Shown: positions 17,546 through 26,699 of the stretch, one piece after another
Layout: each line of letters begins with the position of its first letter
Numbering within the stretch: position 1 is the stretch's first letter
Notes under the pieces: model-generated
The model's database searches: none
Told to the model about the DNA's origin: nothing
What the model saw: the letters and a program-made list of their open reading frames with translations, nothing else
Assembly: GCA_964483585.1 (NCBI GenBank)
Contig: CAZABH010000015.1
Span: forward strand, 1 to 64,000
Direction of reading: 5' to 3'
Length of the DNA: 64,000 nt
Source: SZUA-430 sp964483585
GTDB taxonomy: Bacteria; Pseudomonadota; Alphaproteobacteria; Micropepsales; Micropepsaceae
Program-made: the position numbers and the translations under genes

Positions 17546-17628
17546 GCCGATATCCTGACTGAAGAGCGTGCCAGTCTAGCGTCCACACATCGTCCGTGCG
17601 CGAACGAATTGAGCCCGCGTGATACCTG

Positions 17629-17952
17629 TCACAGCGGATGCTCGCTGACGTAAAGGCGAACGGCGTCGAAGGCGACGCGGATCGGCGCAAGGGCAGCCTT
17701 GTCAAGAATGGCGGGCTCGGCGCGCGCGGCAGCATCCGCGATGGCAAAGGCGCCGACGCCTCGGGCTGAACCCTTGAGCGTGTGGGTCAGCTCTTTCCAG
17801 GCCTTGGGATCGCGTGCGGCCTCGAGTGCGGCGAGGATCTGCTCGGTCTGGAGCAGGAACAGCTCCATGACCTCGCGCATCACGTCCTGGTCTTCGGCGG
17901 CCTGGATGCGCAGATGCGCGTAGTCCACGGCGGCGGCGCCTGATGCCGTCAT
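17629..17952 (-). CDS. Hpt-domain phosphotransfer protein
   Basis: This 107-residue single-domain protein has the phosphoacceptor motif HTLKGSARGVGA, with the likely phosphorylated residue H57. The four-helix-bundle pattern and length fit a free-standing histidine phosphotransfer protein relaying phosphate between a hybrid kinase and a response regulator. Neither partner is encoded nearby. A strong GGAGG lies 7 bases before the start. It sits between metallo-hydrolase and nnrU genes with no obvious functional link. Confidence 0.85.
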   Translation of the reverse strand: MTASGAAAVDYAHLRIQAAEDQDVMREVMELFLLQTEQILAALEAARDPKAWKELTHTLKGSARGVGAFAIADAAARAEPAILDKAALAPIRVAFDAVRLYVSEHPL

Positions 17953-18020
17953 ATGAAAGCCTCCGATCGATCGTATCGGAGACTAGCGGCAAGGACCCAC
18001 CAAGGCGTTAATGCGCGTGG

Positions 18021-18728
18021 CTAGAAAGGAACCCAGCTGCCCGGGAAGGGCGACACGCCAAAGACGACGTGATGCGTGAACATCACGGCAAGGAAAACGA
18101 CAACCGCCACAAGCTGGCGCCAGCCCAGAAGCTCGGACATCACCAGGCGCGTGCGGCCCAAAAGGATGGCAGCGAAGGGAATATTGGAGCTTGCGGCCGC
18201 AAAGCCCTTCCACTGGTCGGGATCACGCCGCCGCCGTTTCGAGTCGATCGAGAAGGTGCCAAGTACGGCAAGCACGAGGAACGTGCCAAAAAAGATGGCG
18301 GAGGCCGTGTCGCCGTTGGCTGCGAGGTGGAAACCGGCCCAGATCGCGACGCCCCAGAGGAAGGGATGGCGCGTGATCCGCAGCATGCCGGTCACGATGT
18401 CAGGGCGTGCAGCAAGTGCTGATTGACCAACAGCGGTGGGATTGGGCGCCAGCAGCCCGGGCACAACAAAGAGAAACGCTATGAGCATCACGAGGCTTCC
18501 AGAATGGCGCAGACCCTCGCCCAAGTCCCAGAGCAGCGGATTGTCTCCAAGTAGAGCGGCGTTGTATGCGGCGGCCATCCAGACGATGCCGCCAACGCTG
18601 GCGAGAGAGAAGAGACCCATGTACGGGCCCTCGCCGATCGACGCCGTGATCCCGTCACGCCAGCGCGTGCCCGACACGAGCAGGTGAATTGCCAGGAAGA
18701 AGACGCTTGAGACGATCAGTTGTTCCAT
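18021..18728 (-). CDS. NnrU family integral membrane protein
   Basis: This 235-residue protein has about six hydrophobic helices. It carries the NnrU-type MLRITRHPFLWGVAIWAGFHLAANGD region, related to isoprenylcysteine methyltransferase-like membrane proteins. NnrU was first linked to nitrite and nitric oxide respiration, but homologues are common in alphaproteobacteria without denitrification genes, and none are seen here. The function in this organism is open. It is divergent from the long coiled-coil gene with about 276 bases between the starts. Confidence 0.85.
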   Translation of the reverse strand: MEQLIVSSVFFLAIHLLVSGTRWRDGITASIGEGPYMGLFSLASVGGIVWMAAAYNAALLGDNPLLWDLGEGLRHSGSLVMLIAFLFVVPGLLAPNPTAVGQSALAARPDIVTGMLRITRHPFLWGVAIWAGFHLAANGDTASAIFFGTFLVLAVLGTFSIDSKRRRRDPDQWKGFAAASSNIPFAAILLGRTRLVMSELLGWRQLVAVVVFLAVMFTHHVVFGVSPFPGSWVPF

Positions 18729-19004
18729 GTGTTCGACTCTCTTTTCGCGCGTGGCATCCTAGCGCAGGCCTTCGAACGAATCAGTTGGCAATCCTTGCGG
18801 GTGTGAATGAGCGCCGAACTTATTCGGATCGCGCCGCTCATTAATCCGATGTTCCCTCAACGTACTGAGGTTGCAGGGGGCTCGATCCACAAAGTCTTGC
18901 GCCATGACGAATCTTGGACCGTGCGCCTTGGCCGGGAAAATGGTAAGTTTTTGGTTAATGAGAGCTCCGCCCACGGGAGTTCACTTGCGACCAGAGGGTC
19001 CTGC

Positions 19005-21515
19005 ATGCAGCGCGTTCAGCCGGCGGATGTCCGCCCCTATGCCGACATCCCACTCAGAGCCCCCACCGTCAGCGCGCCGGACGTGAAGGAGCTGAGGCCT
19101 GACATGGAGGTGCGCACGGATGCTGCGCCCCAGATTGCCGGTGACAAGCCGACGCGTCCGACGCAACGGGCTGCGACCACACTGTCCCCGTTTCAGGCCG
19201 TTGCCCTGTTCAGCGCGTTGTGGCTGGCGGCCATCGGCGCCTATGGCGTGGGGGTCATGGGCTCAGATGCGGCTGGCAATCTGTCCCCAGAATGGCTGTT
19301 CGGCGTAGCAGCCATCGCGGTGATCCCGGTTGCACTGGCGCTGTTTGCGGCTGTGGTGATGAACGAGGCCAGCAATTTGCGTCAGCAGGCGCTTGCGCTG
19401 TCTGCATCGACGCACAACCTGCTGAAGCCTGACGAGCATGCTGCGCGCAATGTCCAGAGGCTGAGCCAGGTGATCCGGCGCGAGCTTGACCAGTTGACGA
19501 ATGCCATCGATACGGCCTCGAAACGCATGGCTGCCGTCGAGACCTCGGCGAACGAACGCATGGCATTGATCGAGCGGACTGCCCTTGCTGCGCAGGAACG
19601 CGTGGAGACGGCGACGGGCAGGCTCGGCGCCGAGCGCGAAAAGCTGGCCCAGTTCACGCAAGCGCTGGATTCGGTTGTGCTCGCAGCGTCAGAGACACTG
19701 ACGACGCGCCTGCAGGACGCAAGGGCCGCCGTTCGGACAGCCAGTGAAAGCCTGCAGGCTGAGCATGGCGCCATTGCGGGGCTGGTCTCGACACTGCAGT
19801 CCGCGTCGCAGACGCTATCGAGCAAGGCTCTGGAAACCAGTCAGGAGCTTGAACGCCAGACGCAGCGGCTGGATTCGGCAGCCGAGGCGGCGGCGGCACG
19901 CTCGGAACAGGTGATCCTGCGCCATGAGCGCCAGCGGGCGGCCCTCGCCGAGACGATCGACCGGCTCAAGCAGGAAAACGACCACATGGCGCGCGCGATC
20001 GAGTTCCAGCGCGATGGCATGGGCAAGCTTGTACAGGCGATGGCCGAGGAAACCCGCAAGATCAGCGCGTTCACGAACGAGGGGGCGCGTCGCCTCGACG
20101 AGACGGCCTCGGGAATGGCGATGCGGATCGTCGAGACCACGAAGCTGTTTGCCCGTGAAGCGGACAAGCTGCGTACGTCCACAGAGTTGACGATGTCGGG
20201 CCTCGAACAGGCCGTGCAAAGCATCAAGGTTGCGGGCGACAGCTCCTTCGACGCAGCTGGTCGGCTTGGGTCGGTTCTTGTGGGCCTGCGCGACACGGCG
20301 GCCGGGGCCTCGCAGCAGATCGAGGCCAATGTCAGCCGCTTGTCCAAGATGCTGGGTGAGATGCCCTCCGAGGCTGCACACCATGTCAAGCTTCTAGGTC
20401 AGATGATCGACGAGCAGTCGCGCACGATGAACGAGCTCAACGCGCGTGTCGCATCGGCCTTCGACCGATTGCAGGGGATCGAGCTTGCGCGCCCCGGCGC
20501 GGGTTCGTTGGGCGAAGCGCAGCAGCAGTCGGTGCTGTCCCTGTCGGCCCCAGAGCCCGCACCGAGGACGCGATCTGCGCAGCATGTCAAACCACGTCGC
20601 GAGGACGCGGCTGATCGGACTTCGGCCTCGTCGCTGCCCTCCGCGCGCAGCAAGGCGACCGAGGTGGACTTCGAGCCGCACGGTCCCGAGGCACAGCTTC
20701 CCGTAGCCGGCTATTCGCAGAACAGGAGCCCTGCCCCGTCACCGCAGGAGCGGCCGGTGCACAGCCATGATCCACAAGAGGGTCGAGGCTGGTTCAACAT
20801 AGCGCGGCGCTTCGTCCGATCCTCGCCGGAGGAAGGCGAACCGGCAGCGGACGATCGGGGCAACTGGGACATGAAATCACTGCTTGCGGCCGTGGAGACA
20901 AAAGACAACACCGAGCAGCGTGTTGCGCCTGCTCAACCACAGATGAGCGGGCCACAGTTCAGGGCGGACCCGCGCGAGATCAGGCAGATCCAGCAAGGGC
21001 CGACGCCAGAGCCCGGACGCGGCGCGCAGAGGACGGCGGACCTGCCGCCGCAGTCACAGCGTGTCGAGCCGACTGCGACGCGCTCGACGCCCGCACCGTC
21101 GCGTGCCGCGGCACCGCAAGCGGCGACACCAGCCCAAGCGCCCCCGGCTGCGAACCAGAACTCGGCGCGGCACATGATCGAGACCTTGCAGGCGATCGCC
21201 ATCGACCTGTGCCGTTTCCTCGAGGATGACCCACCGCATGATTTGCTGAAGCGGTATCGCAACGGCGAACGCAATGTGTTCGCGCGCAGGCTTGCCGGAT
21301 CGCTCGGGTCCGAGCATCTTCAGATGATCGCACATAAGCACAGGACTGACCGCGAATTCAGGGACACGGTCGATCGCTACGTCCAGCAGTTCGAGGCCCT
21401 GCTCGAGCATACGGCCCGCAATGACAGGGACAATGTTCTGGTCGAGACATATCTCGCGTCCCAGACGGGCAAGGTCTACATGACGCTGGCGACCGCGACG
21501 GGCCGGTTGTCCTGA
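19005..21515 (+). CDS. Membrane-anchored long coiled-coil protein, TipN-like architecture
   Basis: This 836-residue protein has a short soluble N-terminus, two membrane helices (about 64-84 and 98-119), a long heptad-rich coiled coil (about 120-510), a Pro/Gln/Ala-rich linker (about 515-710) and a compact C-terminal domain ending in GKVYMTLATATGRL. The layout resembles TipN, the Caulobacter new-pole marker, in size and topology; sequence-level orthology is not shown. ATG 19005 follows AGAGGG at good spacing. An in-frame ATG at 18807 exists, but the intervening stretch is AT-rich and looks untranslated. It may scaffold division or polarity proteins. Confidence 0.7.
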   Translation: MQRVQPADVRPYADIPLRAPTVSAPDVKELRPDMEVRTDAAPQIAGDKPTRPTQRAATTLSPFQAVALFSALWLAAIGAYGVGVMGSDAAGNLSPEWLFGVAAIAVIPVALALFAAVVMNEASNLRQQALALSASTHNLLKPDEHAARNVQRLSQVIRRELDQLTNAIDTASKRMAAVETSANERMALIERTALAAQERVETATGRLGAEREKLAQFTQALDSVVLAASETLTTRLQDARAAVRTASESLQAEHGAIAGLVSTLQSASQTLSSKALETSQELERQTQRLDSAAEAAAARSEQVILRHERQRAALAETIDRLKQENDHMARAIEFQRDGMGKLVQAMAEETRKISAFTNEGARRLDETASGMAMRIVETTKLFAREADKLRTSTELTMSGLEQAVQSIKVAGDSSFDAAGRLGSVLVGLRDTAAGASQQIEANVSRLSKMLGEMPSEAAHHVKLLGQMIDEQSRTMNELNARVASAFDRLQGIELARPGAGSLGEAQQQSVLSLSAPEPAPRTRSAQHVKPRREDAADRTSASSLPSARSKATEVDFEPHGPEAQLPVAGYSQNRSPAPSPQERPVHSHDPQEGRGWFNIARRFVRSSPEEGEPAADDRGNWDMKSLLAAVETKDNTEQRVAPAQPQMSGPQFRADPREIRQIQQGPTPEPGRGAQRTADLPPQSQRVEPTATRSTPAPSRAAAPQAATPAQAPPAANQNSARHMIETLQAIAIDLCRFLEDDPPHDLLKRYRNGERNVFARRLAGSLGSEHLQMIAHKHRTDREFRDTVDRYVQQFEALLEHTARNDRDNVLVETYLASQTGKVYMTLATATGRLS

Positions 21516-21537
21516 GGGTAAAGTGCCAACACATGAG

Positions 21538-21571
21538 AAAAGGGCTGGAACCCATCGGTTCCAGCCCTTTT
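21538..21571. terminator. Bidirectional rho-independent terminator
   Basis: A perfect 15-base-pair stem, AAAAGGGCTGGAACC and its complement, encloses a 4-base loop (CATC). It has A-runs on one side and T-runs on the other, so it can stop transcription from both strands. It lies between the coiled-coil gene and convergent rpmB. Confidence 0.93.
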
Positions 21572-21606
21572 GCGTTGCCTGCTGACCTGGTGGGTCAGGC
21601 TGCCGT

Positions 21607-21900
21607 CTAGACTGCCGCCTTTGCCGAGGCGCGGACGATCTCGCGCTTGAGTTTGCGCGCCCTTTCAGAGAGCGTGTCGTCACCCAGCTTGACGATGAAG
21701 GCGTCAAGGCCGCCATTGTGGTCGATCGACCGAAGGGCGTGCTTGGAGATGCGAAGGCGAACGCTGCGCTCGAGCTTGTCGGACATCAGCGACACTTCGG
21801 ACAGGTTCGGACGGAACTTGCGCTTCGTCTTGTTGTTGGCGTGGCTGACATAGTTCCCGCTCAAAACCGCCTTGCCCGTGAGTTCACAACGCCGTGCCAT
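21607..21900 (-). CDS. rpmB: Large ribosomal subunit protein bL28
   Basis: This 97-residue ribosomal protein starts MARRCELTGKAVLSGNYVSH, the typical L28 N-terminus. It continues with the basic KRKFRPNL segment and SDKLERSVRLRISKHALRSID. The alphaproteobacterial form is longer than the E. coli protein, as here. Upstream in-frame codons to 21951 lie between the promoter and the real ATG at 21900. Transcription probably starts at the promoter at 21962-21991 and ends at the shared hairpin at 21538-21571. Confidence 0.96.
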   Translation of the reverse strand: MARRCELTGKAVLSGNYVSHANNKTKRKFRPNLSEVSLMSDKLERSVRLRISKHALRSIDHNGGLDAFIVKLGDDTLSERARKLKREIVRASAKAAV

Positions 21901-21961
21901 CGAAGTCGTCCTGCCGTTCAGATCGTTAATACACGCAGCCAGACTGCGCATGAAGCGCGGA

Positions 21962-21991
21962 CCTATAGTTTAGGCGGCGGGGTATCGTCAA
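21962..21991 (-). promoter_or_regulatory. Sigma-70-type promoter of rpmB
   Basis: On the minus strand, TTGACG (21991-21986) is followed after 18 bases by TATAGG (21967-21962), close to the housekeeping consensus. It lies about 60 bases before the rpmB start. The -35 box overlaps the stop codon of the upstream GTPase gene, so rpmB probably has its own start site. Confidence 0.6.
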
Positions 21992-22989
21992 GGTTCGGGG
22001 AAGGCTTTCGACAGGATCCTGCCTGCGGCAGATGCGGGTGTCTCGAGGCCGGCGGTCACGGATATCTCCAGTTCGCGGATTTCGGCGGCTATGGGCGCCC
22101 GCTCGCGAAGCTGGGACACCAGGCCTTCCTTGAGCTCGGTCCAGAACCAGGCCAGACCCTGCCGGCGCCGGTGTTCGTCCCACTGGCCGGAGGCCTGCAA
22201 AGTGGCGCAAAACCGTTCGACATGGCTCCAGTATTCGACGATTCCCTTGCCAGTCGGGCTTGAGACGAGGGCCACTTCCGGTTGCCAGCCTTTGAATTTG
22301 GGACGCATGAAATGGAGGGCTCCGGCATATTCGGCGGCTGTGCGGTTTGCGGCGTCAAGCAGGTCGCCGTCGGCCTTGGTTACCAGGGCTATGTCGGCCA
22401 GCTCCATTATGCCGCGCTTCATGCCCTGCAGTTCGTCGCCGCCCGAGGGCGAAATCAGAAGGGTGAACACGTCGACCATGTCTGCGACCGCCGTCTCGGA
22501 CTGGCCGACGCCCACGGTCTCGACGATGACCACGTCGAAGCCGGCCGCCTCGGCCAGGATAATGGACTCGCGGGTGCGCCTTGCCACGCCGCCCAATGTC
22601 GTGCCTGCGGGTGATGGCCGAATGAAGGCTCCGGGGCTTTGCGCGAGGGCAGGCATGCGGGTCTTGTCGCCGAGAATCGAACCCCCGGTGCGCTGGGATG
22701 ACGGGTCGACCGCGAGCACGGCAACCTTGTGGCCCCGGCCGATCAACCATGTTCCCAAGGCTTCGATCAAGGTTGACTTGCCCACGCCGGGGGCGCCCGA
22801 AAGGCCGATGCGGATTGCGCGACCGGCGTGAGGGAGTGCTGAATTGGTGAGGCGCCGCGCCAATTCACGGTCGTCCTTGCGCACGGACTCGACCAGGGTG
22901 ATCGACTTGGCCAGCGCCCGCCGGTCGCCTGTAACCAGGCTTTCCAGCAATCCCGCGATCCCGCTGTCCGATGATGAGCGCAAGTTCAT
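21988..22989 (-). CDS. meaB: Methylmalonyl-CoA mutase-associated GTPase MeaB
   Basis: This G3E-family GTPase (about 333 residues) protects and reloads adenosylcobalamin on methylmalonyl-CoA mutase. The P-loop is in IGLSGAPGVGKSTL, the switch region includes AVDPSSQRTGGSILGDKTRM, and ETVGVGQSE and TKADGD complete the G motifs. ATG 22989 is used; an in-frame GTG at 23037 would add 16 residues, and neither has a strong ribosome site. The mutase gene lies 5.3 kb away on the same strand and is not in the same operon. The gene is divergent from the DUF3108 gene. Confidence 0.93.
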   Translation of the reverse strand: MNLRSSSDSGIAGLLESLVTGDRRALAKSITLVESVRKDDRELARRLTNSALPHAGRAIRIGLSGAPGVGKSTLIEALGTWLIGRGHKVAVLAVDPSSQRTGGSILGDKTRMPALAQSPGAFIRPSPAGTTLGGVARRTRESIILAEAAGFDVVIVETVGVGQSETAVADMVDVFTLLISPSGGDELQGMKRGIMELADIALVTKADGDLLDAANRTAAEYAGALHFMRPKFKGWQPEVALVSSPTGKGIVEYWSHVERFCATLQASGQWDEHRRRQGLAWFWTELKEGLVSQLRERAPIAAEIRELEISVTAGLETPASAAGRILSKAFPEP

Positions 22990-23129
22990 CTTTTCCGTGA
23001 CGATTGCCGCTTGATGATTACGCTCAAGTTCCGCCACAATTCAACCAAGGTGACGGGCCAGAAGGAAACTGGCTGCGGGGCCGGGCATTATCGCCTTTGT
23101 CATTCCAGACTGAAGAGGTTTTCCTGCCA

Positions 23130-23978
23130 ATGCTCACACGCCTCCTGATCGCTTCCAGCCTCGCCCTGCTGCCTTCCGTGTCGATGGCCCAGGGCATCGA
23201 TGTCCCGCCTCCTGCGGACGATCCGCAGAAAGGACCTGCGAGCACGGTCCAGCTTGTATGGCAGGTTTATCTCGGCGGCTTCAACCTGGGAAATATCGGC
23301 CTGAAGACCAGCTTCAGCGGCAACGGATATTCGGCCGTGTCGCGACTGAAGACCGCAGGCGTCGTGAACTCGTTCTACGAGGCGGTGATCGACGCGACAT
23401 CGGTCGGCGTGGTTGCGGGCCAGACCTTGCAGCCGACGAAATACAACTCGAACACGGTCAACGAGAGGATGTCACAGAAAGTCGACCTGTCCTATTCGGC
23501 CGCGGGGATCGACCTGTTCGCAGAGCCGGCCTACAACACCGAGCGCTATCCGGTCAGCCCGGAGCAGAAGCGTGGGACGCTGGACCCGCTGTCGGGCATC
23601 GTGCATGCCCTGTCGGGGATCACGCGCTCGGCTGCAAAGCCCTGTGGAGATACCGTGCGCGTGTTCGATGGGCGTCGGCGCTATGACATCGAACTGAAAT
23701 TCCAGGGTCAGGACAAGCTGAAGTCTGACGAGGGCTATTCGGGCCCAGCCATGCGCTGCACCATCAGCTACAAGCAGCTCGCAGGGTTCAAGCCCAACAT
23801 CAACAAGGGCCGTGCGCTGCCAACGATTTCGGTTTGGTTTGCAAATCTGGAAAGCTCAACAGGCGGACCAGTCCAGGCGTTTCATGTTCCCGTCAAGATC
23901 ATGACAGAGACGCCTTACGGTGTCGCGCTGGCGCATGCGCGCAAGATCACGGTCGACGGCGTGCAGAAGTCGAACTGA
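23130..23978 (+). CDS. DUF3108 domain-containing exported protein
   Basis: This 282-residue protein has a clear signal peptide, MLTRLLIASSLALLPSVSMA, with a cleavage-type SMA-Q site, so it is periplasmic or outer-membrane associated. The rest fits the DUF3108 beta-rich fold, including QVYLGGFNLGNIGLKTSF at the start of the mature domain, with two Cys (CGDTVRVFDGRR and MRCTISYKQ) that may pair. The function is unknown for the family. An AGAGG lies upstream of ATG 23130; open frame further upstream overlaps the divergent gene start. A hairpin terminator follows. Confidence 0.78.
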   Translation: MLTRLLIASSLALLPSVSMAQGIDVPPPADDPQKGPASTVQLVWQVYLGGFNLGNIGLKTSFSGNGYSAVSRLKTAGVVNSFYEAVIDATSVGVVAGQTLQPTKYNSNTVNERMSQKVDLSYSAAGIDLFAEPAYNTERYPVSPEQKRGTLDPLSGIVHALSGITRSAAKPCGDTVRVFDGRRRYDIELKFQGQDKLKSDEGYSGPAMRCTISYKQLAGFKPNINKGRALPTISVWFANLESSTGGPVQAFHVPVKIMTETPYGVALAHARKITVDGVQKSN

Positions 23979-24036
23979 GCCCGCGCTCGACGGGACATAC
24001 CGGCAGTTACTGTCCTGCAACAAATCCGGCCATTCC

Positions 24037-24076
24037 ACGACGTCCAGCGGCTGCAACCGCTGCTGGTCGTCGTTTT
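24037..24076 (+). terminator. Rho-independent terminator after DUF3108 gene
   Basis: ACGACG-T-CCAGC and CGG pair with CCGCTGCTGGTCGTCGT, with a mismatch and a small bulge, followed by TTTT at 24073-24076. It lies 58 bases after the DUF3108 stop and shortly before the next gene. Confidence 0.6.
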
Positions 24077-24149
24077 GCTTTGCCCATTGCCGTAGGTGAC
24101 AGACAATCCCCTTGTGATTCGTCCGTGGACCATCGACGCACTCGGTTTT

Positions 24150-26675
24150 ATGTCATTCTCGAGGACCCTCAAGCGCACCGACCAGTTGCTTCGCCGCTGG
24201 GCTGAAGAGCCCATCGGGGTTGCGGTGCCCTTTCTGGCGTTCCTCGCGGTCTGGCTGCCGCCGCAGATGCCAGACATGTTTGCCGGCATGGAGGTGACGT
24301 GGGGCTGGGCCTATCTCTGGCGTCCCTTCCTGTTTGCATTCGCAGCCATGCTTCTGGGGCTGAGTGCGTGGTTCTGGACGCGCGCGGCACTGACGGCGCA
24401 ACGCGAACATGGCGAAACAGACACGGTGCGCCTGGCGCGGGGCCGGGGAAATGGCCCTGCTGCCGACGAGCAGGCAACCCGTCTTGCGCGGCGGCATCGC
24501 GATACAGCCGAGGATCACGAGGCCTGGAGCCACGAATGGGCGCCGCGCATCGCTTTGCTGGCCGCGGGCGGCATCACGCTGCTGCCCATCCTGTTCCTGT
24601 TCGACGGCGGGCGCCTGTTCACGCTTGAGCAAAACCGCACCACGCTTGGCCTGATCGGAATGGAGCTGATGAGTTTTGGCCTGGTCGGTCTCTTGTTCGT
24701 CTTCGTCGTCCACCGCACAAGGTTTCGCTGGATGCGTGCCTTCCGTGCACCCGGGTGGATGATGCAGTTTCGTTCCACGCGTATCCTCGCCTGCGCACCC
24801 TTCGGCTGGCCGTTTGCGGTTCTGTCGCTGGCCTGCAGCCTTGCTGCCCTGAGCTGCCTTGTGTTCAGGCCGGAGTGGCTTATCGGCCTTGATGCGCCCA
24901 CAACCGCGATTGCGTCGCTGGCTTTTGCCGTTGGTCCTCTTGTCATTGCCCTGGCGCTGTTCCGCGGGGCGATCACACAGGTGTTCCACGTCATGCACTG
25001 GGTCGGGCATCGCGGGCGCAGGCAGGCAATGATCCCGGGTGAACGGCACCGCGTGAAGCGCATGAGCAATGCCCTGGGAGCAATGGCCATGCTTGCATGG
25101 TTCCTGTCTCCGCCCTGGGTGATGGAAAAGCATCCTGTCCCGCTTTCGTCCGTGCGCGTGATTGAACCCGTCGGTGCAGGCGAGTGTCCATTGCCGGCCA
25201 GCGATCAGACTGCGCGTGGCAGCTGCAGGCCCAGCCTGAAGGCGGCGTTGCGGGAATGGGCCGCATCGCGACGCCATGGTGCCATGAGCGACCAAAGGCT
25301 GCCTGTCATCATCGTCGCCGCCGAGGGCGGCGCCAGCCGGGCCGCGGCGTGGCTGCTGTCGTCGCTGCGCATGCTTGACCACCAGACGCATGGCGATGCG
25401 GGACGCTATCTGTTTGCGATCAGCGGTGTCTCGGGTGGCAGCCTTGGTGCCGCCAGCTACCTGCGACTTGCCAGTGCCCATGGGGATGCGCAGGCCCGGA
25501 TCAACTGGAACCACGACGAGGTACGCGAAGCCCTGAGAGCGCTGTCGACCAGCGATCTCCTGTCGGCGACCATCTCGACCTATTTCCTCAGCGACATGTT
25601 CGGTAGCCTTATTGGACCTGCGTGGACTGCCAGTGGTGTCCCGGACCGCAACGCTGCACTTGAACTTGCTTTCGAACATGTGTGGCGCAATGGCGGTTTC
25701 AGGCTGCCCGAGGGCGTACCCTCTACCCTGGTCGGTCTGCACGATGCGATGGCGCAACGTCGCGTGGGGCAGGCCTCGCTTGCTCACCTGATGCTGAACG
25801 GCACGGACGTGACGACTGGACGGCGGATCGTGACGTCGTCCATTCGCACCACTGCCGATCTCGATCACTTCCCAGACCTCGGCGATTTCATCAAGCTAAC
25901 CAACAGGGACGTCTCGCTTGCGACGGCTGTCACGAATTCCGCACGGTTTCCCTTCGTATCGCCTGCCGGGCGCTTTGCCAGCGTGACGGAAGCCCGTGAT
26001 TACCAGATCATCGATGGTGGCTATTTCGAGAACTATGGTGCGCGGACGGCTTGGGAACTCGCGCGAGCGATCGAGGATCTGAACGCTGCAGATCCGACGC
26101 TTAACGTGGTGCCCGTCATCGTCATTGTCTCGAACGACCTTGAAGCCGACCAGCCGCCGCGCCTTTTGGACGGGCAATGCCGCACGCAGCTGGGTGATAT
26201 CCGGGCAGACGGGTCGCAGGTCACCGTGCGCTGTGACGAGCCACCTGTCGACCAGAATTGCACCGAGACGTCAGTTGCGGCTTCAGGCATCCGCGCGAGT
26301 GCCCACAGTCCGTCGCTCGTGCCGCAATCGGTTGCGCCCTTTCTCGGGCTTGCGTCCACACGTTCATCGCACGGGCGTGATGCGCTGAACATCGTCAAGC
26401 GGGATTTCTGCCGTGCACCGCCCGGGGCCAGCGATGTTCCGCGCACGCGCATGATCCACATCGCGCTGCCGAAGCCTGATCGCAGCCGCGGGGAATCCGC
26501 ACCGATGAACTGGGTGCTCAATCCGGATTCCTGCCGATATATGATGAACACGGCGCCGTGGCTGGCCTTCAACCTGACCCAGGCGCGCAAGCTGGACGCG
26601 ACGCTGGCTGCGATTTCGCGTCGAGCACCAGCACCGGCGGCGGTGGCTCCGGTGCCCATCAATTGCGACCAGTAA
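24150..26675 (+). CDS. Membrane-embedded patatin-like phospholipase
   Basis: This roughly 841-residue protein has about seven hydrophobic helices in its first 350 residues, then a patatin-type acyl hydrolase domain. The nucleophile elbow is ISGVSGGSLG (S428 with this start) and the second dyad member is D622 in DGGYFENYG. An upstream glycine-rich AAEGGASRAAA may form the oxyanion hole. It should hydrolyse lipid acyl esters at the inner membrane, by inference. ATG 24150 is favoured because a terminator ends at 24076; an in-frame GTG at 24096 would add 18 residues. Several Cys in the C-terminal part (e.g. QNCTE, RDFCRAP) suggest disulfides if that part is periplasmic. Confidence 0.75.
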   Translation: MSFSRTLKRTDQLLRRWAEEPIGVAVPFLAFLAVWLPPQMPDMFAGMEVTWGWAYLWRPFLFAFAAMLLGLSAWFWTRAALTAQREHGETDTVRLARGRGNGPAADEQATRLARRHRDTAEDHEAWSHEWAPRIALLAAGGITLLPILFLFDGGRLFTLEQNRTTLGLIGMELMSFGLVGLLFVFVVHRTRFRWMRAFRAPGWMMQFRSTRILACAPFGWPFAVLSLACSLAALSCLVFRPEWLIGLDAPTTAIASLAFAVGPLVIALALFRGAITQVFHVMHWVGHRGRRQAMIPGERHRVKRMSNALGAMAMLAWFLSPPWVMEKHPVPLSSVRVIEPVGAGECPLPASDQTARGSCRPSLKAALREWAASRRHGAMSDQRLPVIIVAAEGGASRAAAWLLSSLRMLDHQTHGDAGRYLFAISGVSGGSLGAASYLRLASAHGDAQARINWNHDEVREALRALSTSDLLSATISTYFLSDMFGSLIGPAWTASGVPDRNAALELAFEHVWRNGGFRLPEGVPSTLVGLHDAMAQRRVGQASLAHLMLNGTDVTTGRRIVTSSIRTTADLDHFPDLGDFIKLTNRDVSLATAVTNSARFPFVSPAGRFASVTEARDYQIIDGGYFENYGARTAWELARAIEDLNAADPTLNVVPVIVIVSNDLEADQPPRLLDGQCRTQLGDIRADGSQVTVRCDEPPVDQNCTETSVAASGIRASAHSPSLVPQSVAPFLGLASTRSSHGRDALNIVKRDFCRAPPGASDVPRTRMIHIALPKPDRSRGESAPMNWVLNPDSCRYMMNTAPWLAFNLTQARKLDATLAAISRRAPAPAAVAPVPINCDQ

Positions 26676-26699
26676 GTCCCTGTACATGGTGCGGCAGGC

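Noticed and set aside
18807..19004. N-terminal extension of the coiled-coil protein
   Set aside because: The extra 66 codons are AT-rich and lack a ribosome site, whereas ATG 19005 has AGAGGG at good spacing.
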